Shown one piece after another: positions 8,349-15,964 of a DNA stretch of 29,490 nucleotides. Source of the stretch: Symbiodinium natans. Taxonomy: Eukaryota; Sar; Dinophyceae; Suessiales; Symbiodiniaceae. A model generated the notes under the pieces. That model made no database searches. It was not told the DNA's origin and saw only the letters and a program-made list of their open reading frames with translations. The stretch is from NCBI GenBank assembly GCA_905221605.1, contig CAJNDS010001189.1, positions 1 to 29,490 of the forward strand, read 5' to 3'. How positions within the stretch are numbered: position 1 is the first letter of the stretch; the number at the start of each line of letters is the position of its first letter. The translations under genes and the position numbers were made by a program.

Positions 8349-10808
8349 TCATCCCGCTAATGAAGAGCGACCGACATTCCCCTGAAAGGTTAGGTGAGGC
8401 TTTGGAGGCGGGTACTGGTAGGCAGGAAAGGCAAAGGCTGCCAGGGCTTGTTGCACACGCATGGCTAGTCCATCATCCCAGTATTGACTGAGGCCCAACG
8501 GCGTGACCTTTATGTCTGCAGCGAAGAGAGGCCACGGCAGATCCGCCTGGGCCAGCCAAGCATGCGCAGCGGCAGCAAGAAGAGCAAGCGGCCCAGTTGG
8601 GGTATTGGGTCGACTGCGCCATTTCGGGGTGGCCCTGCAGGAAGATAGGGCATCTTTCTTCCAAAACATGAGGACCCCAGGGAAGAGCTGGAGCCGCACT
8701 GGTCCACTGCCCTTTTTCCCAACAGAGGCCCACAGAGGGACGGTGTCCCCGTTGCCCCAGACCGACTCGGGTAGAGTAGGCAGCCGTACCACACTCCCCC
8801 ACTGCGGCAAGATGTTTTTGCCTTTGGCACCATATCCATGCACAAAAGGAGGGGGTATAACCTCGGCGTATCGGTTCGCCATGAATAAGTCAGGACCAGG
8901 TAGGATTGCCAAACGGGAGTGCGAGCCGCCGTAACCCATGAGCAAGGGAAGAAATCCCTGTTCATATGGGCCTTGTCCCCATGTTTTGACCCCTCTGACC
9001 TGCCTGACTGGGGAGGCGCCAAACTGAATGTCTGGCTCTGGCCGGCCAGCAGTAAGGTCGGCCGTTTTCCACGCAACCTCATGTATGTATCTTCCTAAAA
9101 GTGCCCACGCAAACACAAAGTCAGAGTGCTTGTGAGCAGTGGTTCCGGCAAGAGGGGTGTTGCGTAGACATTGCCGATAATGGATCTGGTCCAACGGCAC
9201 CTGCTCATGCATACCAGGCAATGGAGTGGGCACTTCACTGGGCATGATGACTAGCTGCAGGGCTCGGCTCAACGCAGTACCAATTGAGGTCACCGCACTA
9301 GCGACGTTGCTAGGGATGCAGAAGCGAGGGGGCCGGGGATGTTTGCCGTCCGGAGCATTCGGGTAGAAGAGGACCAATCCCCCATTTGCTTCGAGCTGGT
9401 CCTCGGACGCACAAACCATGCCAATTGAGTTTGGCGATCGGGCCCCACACGGTATGGACCCGTCCGGCGAGCAACTCCACGGCGAGGCTGGAAGCGAGCC
9501 ACAGGGCTGTGTCTCGTCCGTCTCGACTTCCATGCTGCCCAGTGACTCCGTCGAGAGGGTATTGGGCAGTAGATCGAGGACTGCAAACCTTCGCAGCTCT
9601 TCTGCTTCCCACCTGGCAGTGAACAAGGTGTCATGGTCAAGCAACATCAAGACCACCCCTGGCGCAAGGACTCTGAGGACTGCCAGAATTTCGGGCCCCG
9701 CCCACGTAAAGTGCACAGAAGCTAGCCCCGCTTCCTTGGTGTTAACCAAGATGGGAAACCACCTCTCCTTAAACGGGCCTTCCCACTGCATGCGTGCTAC
9801 CAAATGCCGGACAAAGTAGGGGAAGTGCGGAATAGACAAGAAGCAGCGACTATCCGTGACCAAGAGCAGGACATGGGCTCCTGCGGACTCAGCAGCCCGG
9901 AGCTGTGGAAGTAGGCAGCCGAGTAATGCATTGTAGTCAATCTCTGGGTGGAGACCTTGCGGCTCAGGCGGTTCGCCGGAAATGGCTCCCGAGGCCAGTT
10001 TCAATGGCAGTACGCCGCTAGGGGTGGGCTCAGGGAAATTCTGATTACTTTCTAGTGCCTGCGCGAGATCCTCAGGCTCCTGAGGCCCCGGCGCATGGTC
10101 AGCACTGAGAGTGCGAAGCTGGCATATAGCCTGCATTGCGGTCGCCGCAAGGACCTGTGGACCTGGGTGGCTAGGGCGGCTGCAACTGGCGCGAGGTGGC
10201 CTCCCATGTGGAATTCGCGGCTCGATCCTACTGACCTCACCCACTGGGTATTCTCCAACACGTGGAGGAATCGGCGGTATGGGAGGGCGAGGACTATTAT
10301 CCGGCCAGCAGACCCTAGGTGGATTAGGTGATGGAGTTTGCCAGGGCCCGGGAGACAGGGCTGTCTCCCTACCCGCTCCTTGTTCGGTGACAACACTCGC
10401 CCAAGGGGGAAGGTCTATCGCGTCACCAGGCAAAGCACTGTGCGTGGACACCGCTCGCCCCATGAGGGCACTGCTATGCGGCATGATGCCGATGCCTGGC
10501 CTCCATGCATGCAGGAGAAAACAGCGAACCGTGGGTTGCCGGGCGAAGCAGACGGCGTTGCTGTTTCTCAAAAAGGCAGAATGGTCCAGACACAACAAGG
10601 GTTGTATTTCCGGCGGAAAGTATCGGCACCAACCGGCAGCATCGAGTTCGTGAGGCAGGATGACGCCGGCTTGCATCTGCCTGGTCATTGCGATATCACT
10701 GGTCCCTAAAGTGGCAAGTGCAGTGAGTTGCCCTCTCCTGGCAACGTGGACTTGGAGCACTTGCGCTCCAACCCGGATCGCGTACGGTTGACAGGCATAC
10801 GATTCCAT
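8349..10808 (-). CDS. N-terminal region of giant protein with glycosyltransferase-like LDHD motif
   Basis: The true ATG is at 10808 (MESYACQPYAI); in-frame sequence before it is short and begins with GTG. Residues 1-120 form one domain. A Pro-rich stretch follows at about residues 160-220. A third domain contains HVLLLVTDSRCF, then FKERWFPILVNTKEAGLA, then VVLMLLDHDTLFTARW. A hydrophobic strand ending in LDHD resembles the DxD metal-binding strand of GT-A glycosyltransferases, but no family can be named. Later segments rich in Gly, Trp and Pro (GYGAKGKNILPQWG) are unfamiliar. The frame ends at 8349, yet the neighbouring frame continues sensibly after a GGGG run (minus strand) at 8379-8382. 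MFGE-stop is a four-codon upstream ORF just before the start. Confidence 0.65.
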   Translation of the reverse strand: MESYACQPYAIRVGAQVLQVHVARRGQLTALATLGTSDIAMTRQMQAGVILPHELDAAGWCRYFPPEIQPLLCLDHSAFLRNSNAVCFARQPTVRCFLLHAWRPGIGIMPHSSALMGRAVSTHSALPGDAIDLPPWASVVTEQGAGRETALSPGPWQTPSPNPPRVCWPDNSPRPPIPPIPPRVGEYPVGEVSRIEPRIPHGRPPRASCSRPSHPGPQVLAATAMQAICQLRTLSADHAPGPQEPEDLAQALESNQNFPEPTPSGVLPLKLASGAISGEPPEPQGLHPEIDYNALLGCLLPQLRAAESAGAHVLLLVTDSRCFLSIPHFPYFVRHLVARMQWEGPFKERWFPILVNTKEAGLASVHFTWAGPEILAVLRVLAPGVVLMLLDHDTLFTARWEAEELRRFAVLDLLPNTLSTESLGSMEVETDETQPCGSLPASPWSCSPDGSIPCGARSPNSIGMVCASEDQLEANGGLVLFYPNAPDGKHPRPPRFCIPSNVASAVTSIGTALSRALQLVIMPSEVPTPLPGMHEQVPLDQIHYRQCLRNTPLAGTTAHKHSDFVFAWALLGRYIHEVAWKTADLTAGRPEPDIQFGASPVRQVRGVKTWGQGPYEQGFLPLLMGYGGSHSRLAILPGPDLFMANRYAEVIPPPFVHGYGAKGKNILPQWGSVVRLPTLPESVWGNGDTVPLWASVGKKGSGPVRLQLFPGVLMFWKKDALSSCRATPKWRSRPNTPTGPLALLAAAAHAWLAQADLPWPLFAADIKVTPLGLSQYWDDGLAMRVQQALAAFAFPAYQYPPPKPHLTFQGNVGRSSLAG

Positions 10809-11297
10809 GGCATCACTCACCGAACATGGCAGGCCAAACTCATGTGACTACCCCACAGGCAGCGGAGAACCACGAGGCAACCTCCAGACACCAAGATCCC
10901 TGGAAAGCCCTTACAAAAACTAGGGAGGGACTCAAGGAAAGGGAGGACCAAACAAAAAGCACAGCACACAGGAGAGAAGAAGCAGAAAGGCGAGAAAAAA
11001 CCAGTCAGGAGCGTTACAACCCTCTACACAATGGGTTCCTCGTTCAGTCAGCCAGCCACCCTTAGCTTGAGCCAGGGCACATCCAACGCGCAACCTGAAA
11101 AGGGATGCAGCGTGTCATCGCAGGTGGCTGTTACTTGTGGCTGCAATGTGCTGCATGTACAAAGCAATGACCTGGAGACGATGGCATCCTTTACTTTGTC
11201 TGTGCACAGTAGTAGCACCAGAATGCAGGCGTACCTCGGCTGCTGGTCTGTTTGTAGCGGCAACACAAGGAAGGCACTCTCTACCCTGCCCCGACGA
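10809..11297. other. Intergenic stretch with a polypyrimidine tract (minus strand)
   Basis: No credible gene was seen. On the minus strand the part from about 11010 to 10910 is strongly pyrimidine-rich (runs such as TTTTTTCTCGCC and CCTCCCTTTCC) and is followed by TAG and further AGs ahead of the ATG at 10808. This is what a splice or trans-splice acceptor region looks like. TGGCTCAAG, identical to the last nine bases of the dinoflagellate spliced leader, lies on the minus strand at 11074-11066. Both are suggestive, not proven. Confidence 0.4.
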
Positions 11298-12167
11298 CTA
11301 CTCCGGGAGCTCGATATGGTCCGCCAGCAGCCAATCAGGATCGCTCAGCAATGCAGGCCACACCACATGCTCCGGGTCCTTGCCGATAACCACCTGGCGG
11401 ATTGTGAGGCCGGCAGCCCAGGGGTACTGCGTGCGTCCGTAGCCCTTGAAGGCGGTAAAGTGTGAGTCTCCGGAAAGGGCTTCTGTGACAGGAGGCACGC
11501 GATGATTGCCCCGCACCGAGTAGCACATCCGAAGGTGGTGCTGAAAGGTCTCTACGTCCTTTCGTCCGCCATAGACTAAAATTCGTGTCTCCCCGCCCGT
11601 TGGGGCTGGCAGCAAAGAAGGCAGCCTAATGGGGCCCATGCAAACACAAGCCCGGAAGGTCGCATGGGCCTCGGAAATTGCAATCTGGTAGGTGATGGTT
11701 CCTCCAGAGCCAAGGCCCATGAGATATGTGGGCAAGGAGATGCGAGGGCTCGCATCACGTTGGACAGCCAGTAAAAGCGGTAGAATTTCCATTGTATACA
11801 CTGCCTTGGTCCAGGCAGCACCGTCAGGCAGCATCCAGGCAGGCGGTGAGCCTGCTTGTCCCGCCACAGGCCATGCGCAGGCAATGACGGCCTTTTTGAA
11901 AGCCAGGTTGCTCCACAGATACTCGATGGCCCCTTGCCAAGGCAGTGGGTGCATATTCTCCACATAGAAATGTCCACAACCAGGGAGGAGAAGCACTATC
12001 GAGTTGGCTTCCCCCGCATCCGCACTCGGCCGGGATACAACAAAGGGGAGGGTTGAACTGCCATGGCTCGCCGTAATCCAGGTGTTTTCACGCCCAGCTA
12101 CGAGCGGAGGGGCGACCAATGGAGGAGGCTGCAGGTTCTCCAGGCCAAGGGGCTCTTGCACTGCCAT
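11298..12167 (-). CDS. Alpha/beta-hydrolase-like protein (copy A, intact)
   Basis: The frame is open from a TGA near 12313. The first ATG in frame is at 12167 (MAVQEPLGLE), giving 289 residues. The preceding residues, including PINWVGCLFFA, are also conserved in broken copy B, so the real protein may start further up or in an upstream exon. It shows SIVLLLPGCGHFYVEN, like an early strand and oxyanion-loop region. YLMGLGSGGTITYQIAI sits at the nucleophile elbow, RILVYGGRKD at the acid strand and VIGKDPEHVVW near the position of a catalytic His. The elbow reads GLGSGG, so a standard G-x-S-x-G serine is displaced by one residue and the enzyme may be inactive or unusual. At least four broken copies lie at 1-1425. 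Confidence 0.6.
   Translation of the reverse strand: MAVQEPLGLENLQPPPLVAPPLVAGRENTWITASHGSSTLPFVVSRPSADAGEANSIVLLLPGCGHFYVENMHPLPWQGAIEYLWSNLAFKKAVIACAWPVAGQAGSPPAWMLPDGAAWTKAVYTMEILPLLLAVQRDASPRISLPTYLMGLGSGGTITYQIAISEAHATFRACVCMGPIRLPSLLPAPTGGETRILVYGGRKDVETFQHHLRMCYSVRGNHRVPPVTEALSGDSHFTAFKGYGRTQYPWAAGLTIRQVVIGKDPEHVVWPALLSDPDWLLADHIELPE
11739..11756. repeat. GG-centred palindrome 3 (in hydrolase copy A)
   Basis: Perfect inverted repeat GATGCGAG-GG-CTCGCATC inside the coding sequence, encoding the DASPRI segment on the minus strand. Compared with the copies at 741 and 1394 it differs by T to C in one arm and the matching A to G in the other, so pairing is kept. Confidence 0.85.
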
Positions 12168-12465
12168 GGCGAAGAAGAGGCAGCCTACCCAATTGATGGG
12201 GCAAGGTAGAGGAAGACTGGGCAGTCTTGCCTGAGAGCCGTGCCGTCCAGCGCAAAGAATGTCACACAACAACAAGCTTGCTCCCAACTTCCCCTGACTC
12301 AGCTCCCTTCAGTTGGAGACTACATCAGCAGTAAAACATGATCAATGGTTACAACTTTCCAAATCGGTCAAGACAACAGCAAGACATTACAGGAATGCCG
12401 CATGACCATGGATAACGACCGATGTACTAGGCCGCCGTTTGTTCCGTATTCGCACAAGGTCAGCG
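12168..12465. other. Spacer between two minus-strand genes
   Basis: About 300 bases. The right end is the 3' flank of the 12466-13158 gene. The left part up to about 12312 is open in the hydrolase frame and may be coding (see 11298-12167). No promoter, repeat or RNA gene was recognised. Confidence 0.4.
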
Positions 12466-13158
12466 TTAGATGTCACTATCCGAATGCCGATTGTCCTCAA
12501 GCAGATGCATGGTCTCGTCATCTAAATGCTCGAGAATGTCGGTAGCAATACGTTCATCGAGGAAGCACGCTACCCACTCCAGAATGACGGCATTATCATT
12601 GGGGACAGCATCGGACATCGCTTGCAAAAGCAAATTGACTTTATCGGCAGTGAAACGCCATGCAAGCAAAAGATGCTGCTCCAAATGCGCTTTTATGAGG
12701 TAAATTGGAAAATCTTCCTGGCGATGCACAATGATTGGCCTGGCCCAGGCTAAAAGGGCATTCTGCTGTGGTCCAGGCGGACGTCTGAACATAGCCAGTA
12801 ACGCCCCGTACTCCTGGGCAAGCTCGTTCCTCAAATCCTGCGAAAGATCTCGAAGGTGGTGTGCAAGCCAGGCACGATGACCTCCAACAGAGTGCGCGAG
12901 TTCGGCCGCAGCAACCATGGCGAGGGTCCGTTGATTAGGACGTCCTTGGGCTGCCGAGGCATCGCGGATTCCTTGCAGTACGAGGAGCTTGGTGAGCGAT
13001 ATCCAGCCAGCACTACAAGTGTGGCCGTGGCCTTCGAGGATGGGCTCGCTGGAAAAGATCTCCGGGTGTTCGTAAGGGTAGCATCTTTCCCAGTCACTGT
13101 CGCCATCTCCATTGACAGCAGTGTAAAGGCTGCCACCAATGACCAACGAAGCAGCCAT
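12466..13158 (-). CDS. Unknown 230-residue protein
   Basis: A true ATG at 13158 (MAASLVIGG) opens a 230-residue frame ending at 12466. The composition looks like real protein: a mixed N-terminal part with CYPYEHPEIF, then long amphipathic helices (RTLAMVAAAELAHSVGGHRA, DLSQDLRNELAQEYGALLAM). It ends in an acidic tail with HLDDETMHLLEDN. No signal peptide, membrane segment or catalytic motif was recognised. It lies in the same direction as its neighbours, about 300 bases before the hydrolase-like gene and 435 bases after the F-box-like gene. Function unknown. Confidence 0.6.
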   Translation of the reverse strand: MAASLVIGGSLYTAVNGDGDSDWERCYPYEHPEIFSSEPILEGHGHTCSAGWISLTKLLVLQGIRDASAAQGRPNQRTLAMVAAAELAHSVGGHRAWLAHHLRDLSQDLRNELAQEYGALLAMFRRPPGPQQNALLAWARPIIVHRQEDFPIYLIKAHLEQHLLLAWRFTADKVNLLLQAMSDAVPNDNAVILEWVACFLDERIATDILEHLDDETMHLLEDNRHSDSDI

Positions 13159-13325
13159 GCCGGGCAGTTAGTTCGGGGAGGGCAAGCGGGCGCCTGCTCC
13201 TGTGAGCCCTGGCGGCACAGAACAAGGGGGCAAGTTAGCGGGTAATACCATCACTCCTTTATGTTCGCGGCTGAGAGGGCTATGAGCCACAGGAACAAAC
13301 TGTCAATCCATGCGGGGGACTAGGG

Positions 13326-13350
13326 CGTGTGAGTGCGGGCGCACTCACGT
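13326..13350. repeat. GG-centred palindrome 4 (left twin)
   Basis: Core GTGAGTGCG-GG-CGCACTCAC at 13329-13348 with 9-base arms. The surrounding 25 bases (13326-13350) are identical to 13557-13581. Confidence 0.85.
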
Positions 13351-13556
13351 ACCCAACATCAAATCACTCCCGCACCCTCACAAGATTCTCCGCAGGTAAT
13401 ACTCGGGAGCAAGGGAGCAACCCGAACGGGAGCTCCTGAGCCGCTTCACCGAGCCCCTGCTCGGAAATTGCGGTGAGGGGTCACTGCTCGTCAAACTTGT
13501 ACAGAGAACGTAAATGGATCTACTGCCTTGAGAAGAGATGCAGGTTCCTACACCGC

Positions 13557-13581
13557 CGTGTGAGTGCGGGCGCACTCACGT
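13557..13581. repeat. GG-centred palindrome 5 (right twin)
   Basis: Core GTGAGTGCG-GG-CGCACTCAC at 13560-13579. It is the same 25 bases, in the same orientation, as 13326-13350, so the pair forms a direct repeat of a palindrome. Confidence 0.85.
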
Positions 13582-13593
13582 GGCATGAGCAAC

Positions 13594-14214
13594 TCAACCG
13601 TCCTCCTCCACTTGCCCAGTGACTGGGGTCCTAGCCTGGCTAGAGGAGGGGAAGAGTATAGCATTGTTTCGCATTCGCGCGACACCCAAGTCCATCAATT
13701 CCGTAACATGAAGCTGCAATTTGAAATGGGTGCAGTTCACACGCACGACGGGCACAACACGCTGTGTACTGGCGAAGGTTGACGTCGATGTCACAAAACG
13801 CCTGCGCGATGCCCAAGCCCCGATGATATCTCCCCAGCGCCGACAAACAGCAGCCACTCTCGCGGTTTCCCTCAGGGATGGGAGGGCAACCCTATAATTC
13901 TCGACTCCAGGAGCGACGTGAGGGAGGCGAGTATAACAACAACCCCAATTCGACTGTTGTTGCCGCCAGAGGTACACTTGTGGAGGCTCGGAGAGGCCTT
14001 TGCGCGGCTCTATAATTAACCACAGGCTCAAGCACACAGTGCACGCATCAAAGAGGATACAACACAATGCATCCAATGGGCAGTCGTGAAGGTGTCTATC
14101 GCTGTGCCTGGAGGCGGGCCTACAGTAGGCCGACGTAGGGCTCAACTGCGAGACAATCACAAGCAGCGGAGCAAGACGTTCCATATGGATTTGAGGGCTG
14201 GATGCCTCAACCAT
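13594..14214 (-). CDS. Small F-box-like protein, probably with one in-frame intron
   Basis: ATG at 14214, stop at 13594, 206 codons if unspliced. A segment CPLDALCCILFDA is separated by 51 codons from VALPSLRETARVAAVCRRWG. Removing 13892-14044 (GTGCAC...TATAG on the minus strand, 153 bases) joins them exactly in frame. The joined stretch reads like an F-box: Pro-Leu-Asp start, ILF, then a Leu-Pro-Ser-Leu turn, ending VCRRW. F-box proteins bind SKP1 and select targets for SCF ubiquitin ligases. That role is inferred from this motif alone. The rest (RVVPVVRVNCTHFKLQLHV) is unfamiliar, and downstream exons cannot be excluded. TGGCTCAG, spliced-leader-like, lies about 50 bases upstream. Confidence 0.5.
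   Translation of the reverse strand: MVEASSPQIHMERLAPLLVIVSQLSPTSAYCRPASRHSDRHLHDCPLDALCCILFDACTVCLSLWLIIEPRKGLSEPPQVYLWRQQQSNWGCCYTRLPHVAPGVENYRVALPSLRETARVAAVCRRWGDIIGAWASRRRFVTSTSTFASTQRVVPVVRVNCTHFKLQLHVTELMDLGVARMRNNAILFPSSSQARTPVTGQVEEDG
13892..14044 (-). other. Likely 153-base GT-AG intron in the F-box-like gene
   Basis: On the minus strand it starts GTGCAC after GATGC and ends TTATAG before GGTTGCC, an AG|G acceptor as commonly reported in dinoflagellates. Its length is a multiple of three and it has no stop, so the frame reads through. Splicing turns ...ILFDA / VALPSL... into a continuous F-box-like motif. Confidence 0.5.
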
Positions 14215-14400
14215 GTCAGAGATGCCGAAGGCGGTGGACTACCTCGGATCTACAGAGTTGACCTGAGCCAGCACTGCACAGCACCCATGAAAAAGGCCCG
14301 CCAACACATTCCCTAGAATGCAAAACCGCGAAAGCAGTGTGAAACTGGAGAACGAGCCCTCATGCTTCCAAGGCCAAGCATTAGTGAAGGGGCGGGGTCC

Positions 14401-15801
14401 CTACTGCATTTTCAGAAGTATGTTTGCATTCGGAGCAAAAGCTCGGAGTACTGCCGACGCAGGACTCGCAACTGCCCCTTGTGAGTCGGCCAGGACAAAA
14501 GATCGACACTCGAGGTGCCCACTGCGTTCTCTCATCGCTTGCACGCATTTGACCATCAACAGGGACACAGGCCAGCTACAAGAAGCCAAAACAGGGCAAG
14601 GTAGGTCATTCCAATCGCTTGGGTTGAGGAGCTGCAGGTGCCAGGACGGCCAGCCAACAGTGACGGGTGGATGCGCAGCCCTTACAGCCAGGAGATCATT
14701 GTAGGCATATACAGTGAACGGTGTGCCCACCGGCCAATCTACCAGGGCACAGCACGGAGGGACAGGTAGGTGACTAAGTTGCGAAACAGCGAAGACCCCA
14801 AGGAGATCTGGCTGCAGGCGGTTCGGGCACAAAGCACATAAGGCAGGGAAAAGTTGAGTGGTAAGTTGGAGAGTATCCCCTTCAAGAGCTTCTTGTCGAA
14901 AGGGGGCAACGCACCAAACGATTTGAATCATACAACCTTGATGTTGAGTAACGCGCACAAGGGTGAGATTGGCAACAAGGCCAGCATACCTTACCCTACA
15001 ACGAGAAGCTGCTTCACGGACTGACCAAGGGGCAGGCACGTGACGCTGCAAGGTGGACTGTGTGCGAGGCCATAGACTGCCACAGTGGCCCTCTGCCTGC
15101 GGGTGAGGAGAATCCATTTGGGCAGGCCAATGATGCTCATGAGCAAGTCGCCCGCCCAGGAGCTGCCTTGCAGGAGTTTGATTGGCAAAGTCAGCTGTAA
15201 ACGGTGAACGCAGTCGGAGGAAGCGGAGGCTCGCGAGTGGGAAGTCTCCAACTGCATGGACGTCGTAAGTGCATTCGTCAAGAGGCGTGACTCCAAAGAA
15301 CGCTCCGGCGTGTTCCCCCGTGGGAATCGCAAAGAAGGGCATTCCCCTCAGACCTTCCAAGAGAAGTCGGAACCAGTGCGAATTAACTGATGCAAGACAG
15401 GCCACAGACTGGATAGCCAATTGGCACCAATGAAGCATGTGCCAATGAAAGTCTAAGCCGCCCGAGACCTGGCCGATCTTTATTTCTTGTCTTATGCTCC
15501 AACTAAGCCAAGCCTGGAAGGCATCAGCGGCATTTTCAGTGCCATGAACACTCTGCAATGGCAGGGCAAGAACAACCTTGATGTTGCAGAGATCCACAAG
15601 AAGGCGTTGCGCGACTGACGATGTCAGTCTTTGCACAGGGTCCTCTCCACCTCCGCAAAGAGGAATTAGAGGGTCATTGCCTAGGACCAGCGTCAAGGCC
15701 ACCGGGGACAAATCCAAGGACAGAGCTTGCGGCAGAGCAAGAGTACGGGCGTACTCAAGCTGCCTTGGGTCGCTGTCAAGGCAGTCTTCCTCTGTTGACA
15801 T
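14401..15801 (-). CDS. Unknown protein, tandem paralogue 2
   Basis: ATG at 15801 (MSTEEDCLDSDP) opens 466 residues ending KMQ-stop at 14401. It is clearly related to its upstream neighbour 15965-17317. Shared landmarks are an N-terminal SLDLSP (neighbour CLDLAP), VDWPVGTPF (VDWPVGTVF), AAHPPVTVG (EAHPVLVG), LNPSDWN (VNPPDGM), RERSGHLECRSFVLADSQG (RQRSGYLESRAFVLCDEQG) and a final ILLKMQ (VLLKYK). The C-terminal third is best conserved and is likely a discrete domain of mixed strands. No known catalytic motif was identified. The palindrome at 15741-15756 lies inside the coding sequence. It starts about 160 bases after the end of its paralogue, with two spliced-leader-like matches between. Confidence 0.7.
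   Translation of the reverse strand: MSTEEDCLDSDPRQLEYARTLALPQALSLDLSPVALTLVLGNDPLIPLCGGGEDPVQRLTSSVAQRLLVDLCNIKVVLALPLQSVHGTENAADAFQAWLSWSIRQEIKIGQVSGGLDFHWHMLHWCQLAIQSVACLASVNSHWFRLLLEGLRGMPFFAIPTGEHAGAFFGVTPLDECTYDVHAVGDFPLASLRFLRLRSPFTADFANQTPARQLLGGRLAHEHHWPAQMDSPHPQAEGHCGSLWPRTQSTLQRHVPAPWSVREAASRCRVRYAGLVANLTLVRVTQHQGCMIQIVWCVAPFRQEALEGDTLQLTTQLFPALCALCPNRLQPDLLGVFAVSQLSHLPVPPCCALVDWPVGTPFTVYAYNDLLAVRAAHPPVTVGWPSWHLQLLNPSDWNDLPCPVLASCSWPVSLLMVKCVQAMRERSGHLECRSFVLADSQGAVASPASAVLRAFAPNANILLKMQ
15741..15756. repeat. GG-centred palindrome 6 (in tandem paralogue 2)
   Basis: Perfect inverted repeat GAGTACG-GG-CGTACTC with 7-base arms. It encodes EYART on the minus strand near the start of the 14401-15801 protein. 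Confidence 0.8.
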
Positions 15802-15881
15802 GCTCAAGTTGGGCCGCAAGGCAACGAGTCGTATAGTGTGGCGGCAGGAAAGTGACGTCGCGGGGCAGCCTCAGACTCCCA

Positions 15882-15917
15882 TGAGCCAAAGCACTACTAC
15901 GCTAGTGTGAGCCAAAA
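15882..15917 (-). other. Two spliced-leader-like matches upstream of 14401-15801
   Basis: On the minus strand TTTTGGCTCA lies at 15917-15908 and TTTGGCTCA at 15890-15882. Both match the 3' part of the dinoflagellate spliced leader (TTTTGGCTCAAG). They lie 80-120 bases before the ATG at 15801, in the sense direction. Relict leaders from reintegrated cDNA are known in dinoflagellates. Matches this short can arise by chance. Confidence 0.3.
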
Positions 15918-15964
15918 GGCGGCAAGAAGGCGTTACCAATGCAGCAAAGCCAGCCGTCCTAGCA

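Larger units (their letters stand above)
1493..10808 (-). other. Probable single giant reading frame broken by five -1 shifts
   Basis: Five long minus-strand frames follow one another with short overlaps, and each break is repaired by restoring one base. Candidate sites are the homopolymers at 8379-8382, 8268-8270, 7798-7800, 5554-5558 and 3318-3321. Between the first two sites the bridging frame reads CRSLFISGMNGKAENTPPT, which is plausible protein. The frames cut through recognisable domains: helicase motifs I-III lie in one frame and motifs IV-VI in the next, so the breaks cannot be true gene ends. Restored, the protein would be about 3,100 residues: LDHD region, hydrolase-like segment, SF1 helicase, Pro-rich linker, C-terminal domain. 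The last junction (3318-3321) is the least certain, because the final frame has its own ATG. Confidence 0.6.
13159..13593. other. Intergenic stretch holding two identical palindromes
   Basis: About 435 bases with no credible gene. It holds the twin palindromes at 13326-13350 and 13557-13581, roughly 205 bases apart. Between them is a small hairpin, CCGAGC-CCCT-GCTCGG, at 13449-13464. GGCTCACAG on the minus strand near 13210-13202 is a weak spliced-leader-like match. The palindrome-bounded segment could be a small non-autonomous insertion, but no target duplication was found. Confidence 0.4.

Noticed and set aside
10826-11065. 79-codon plus-strand frame rich in Glu, Lys and Arg
   Set aside because: It is the complement of the minus-strand polypyrimidine tract, has no recognisable domain, and points against all other genes.
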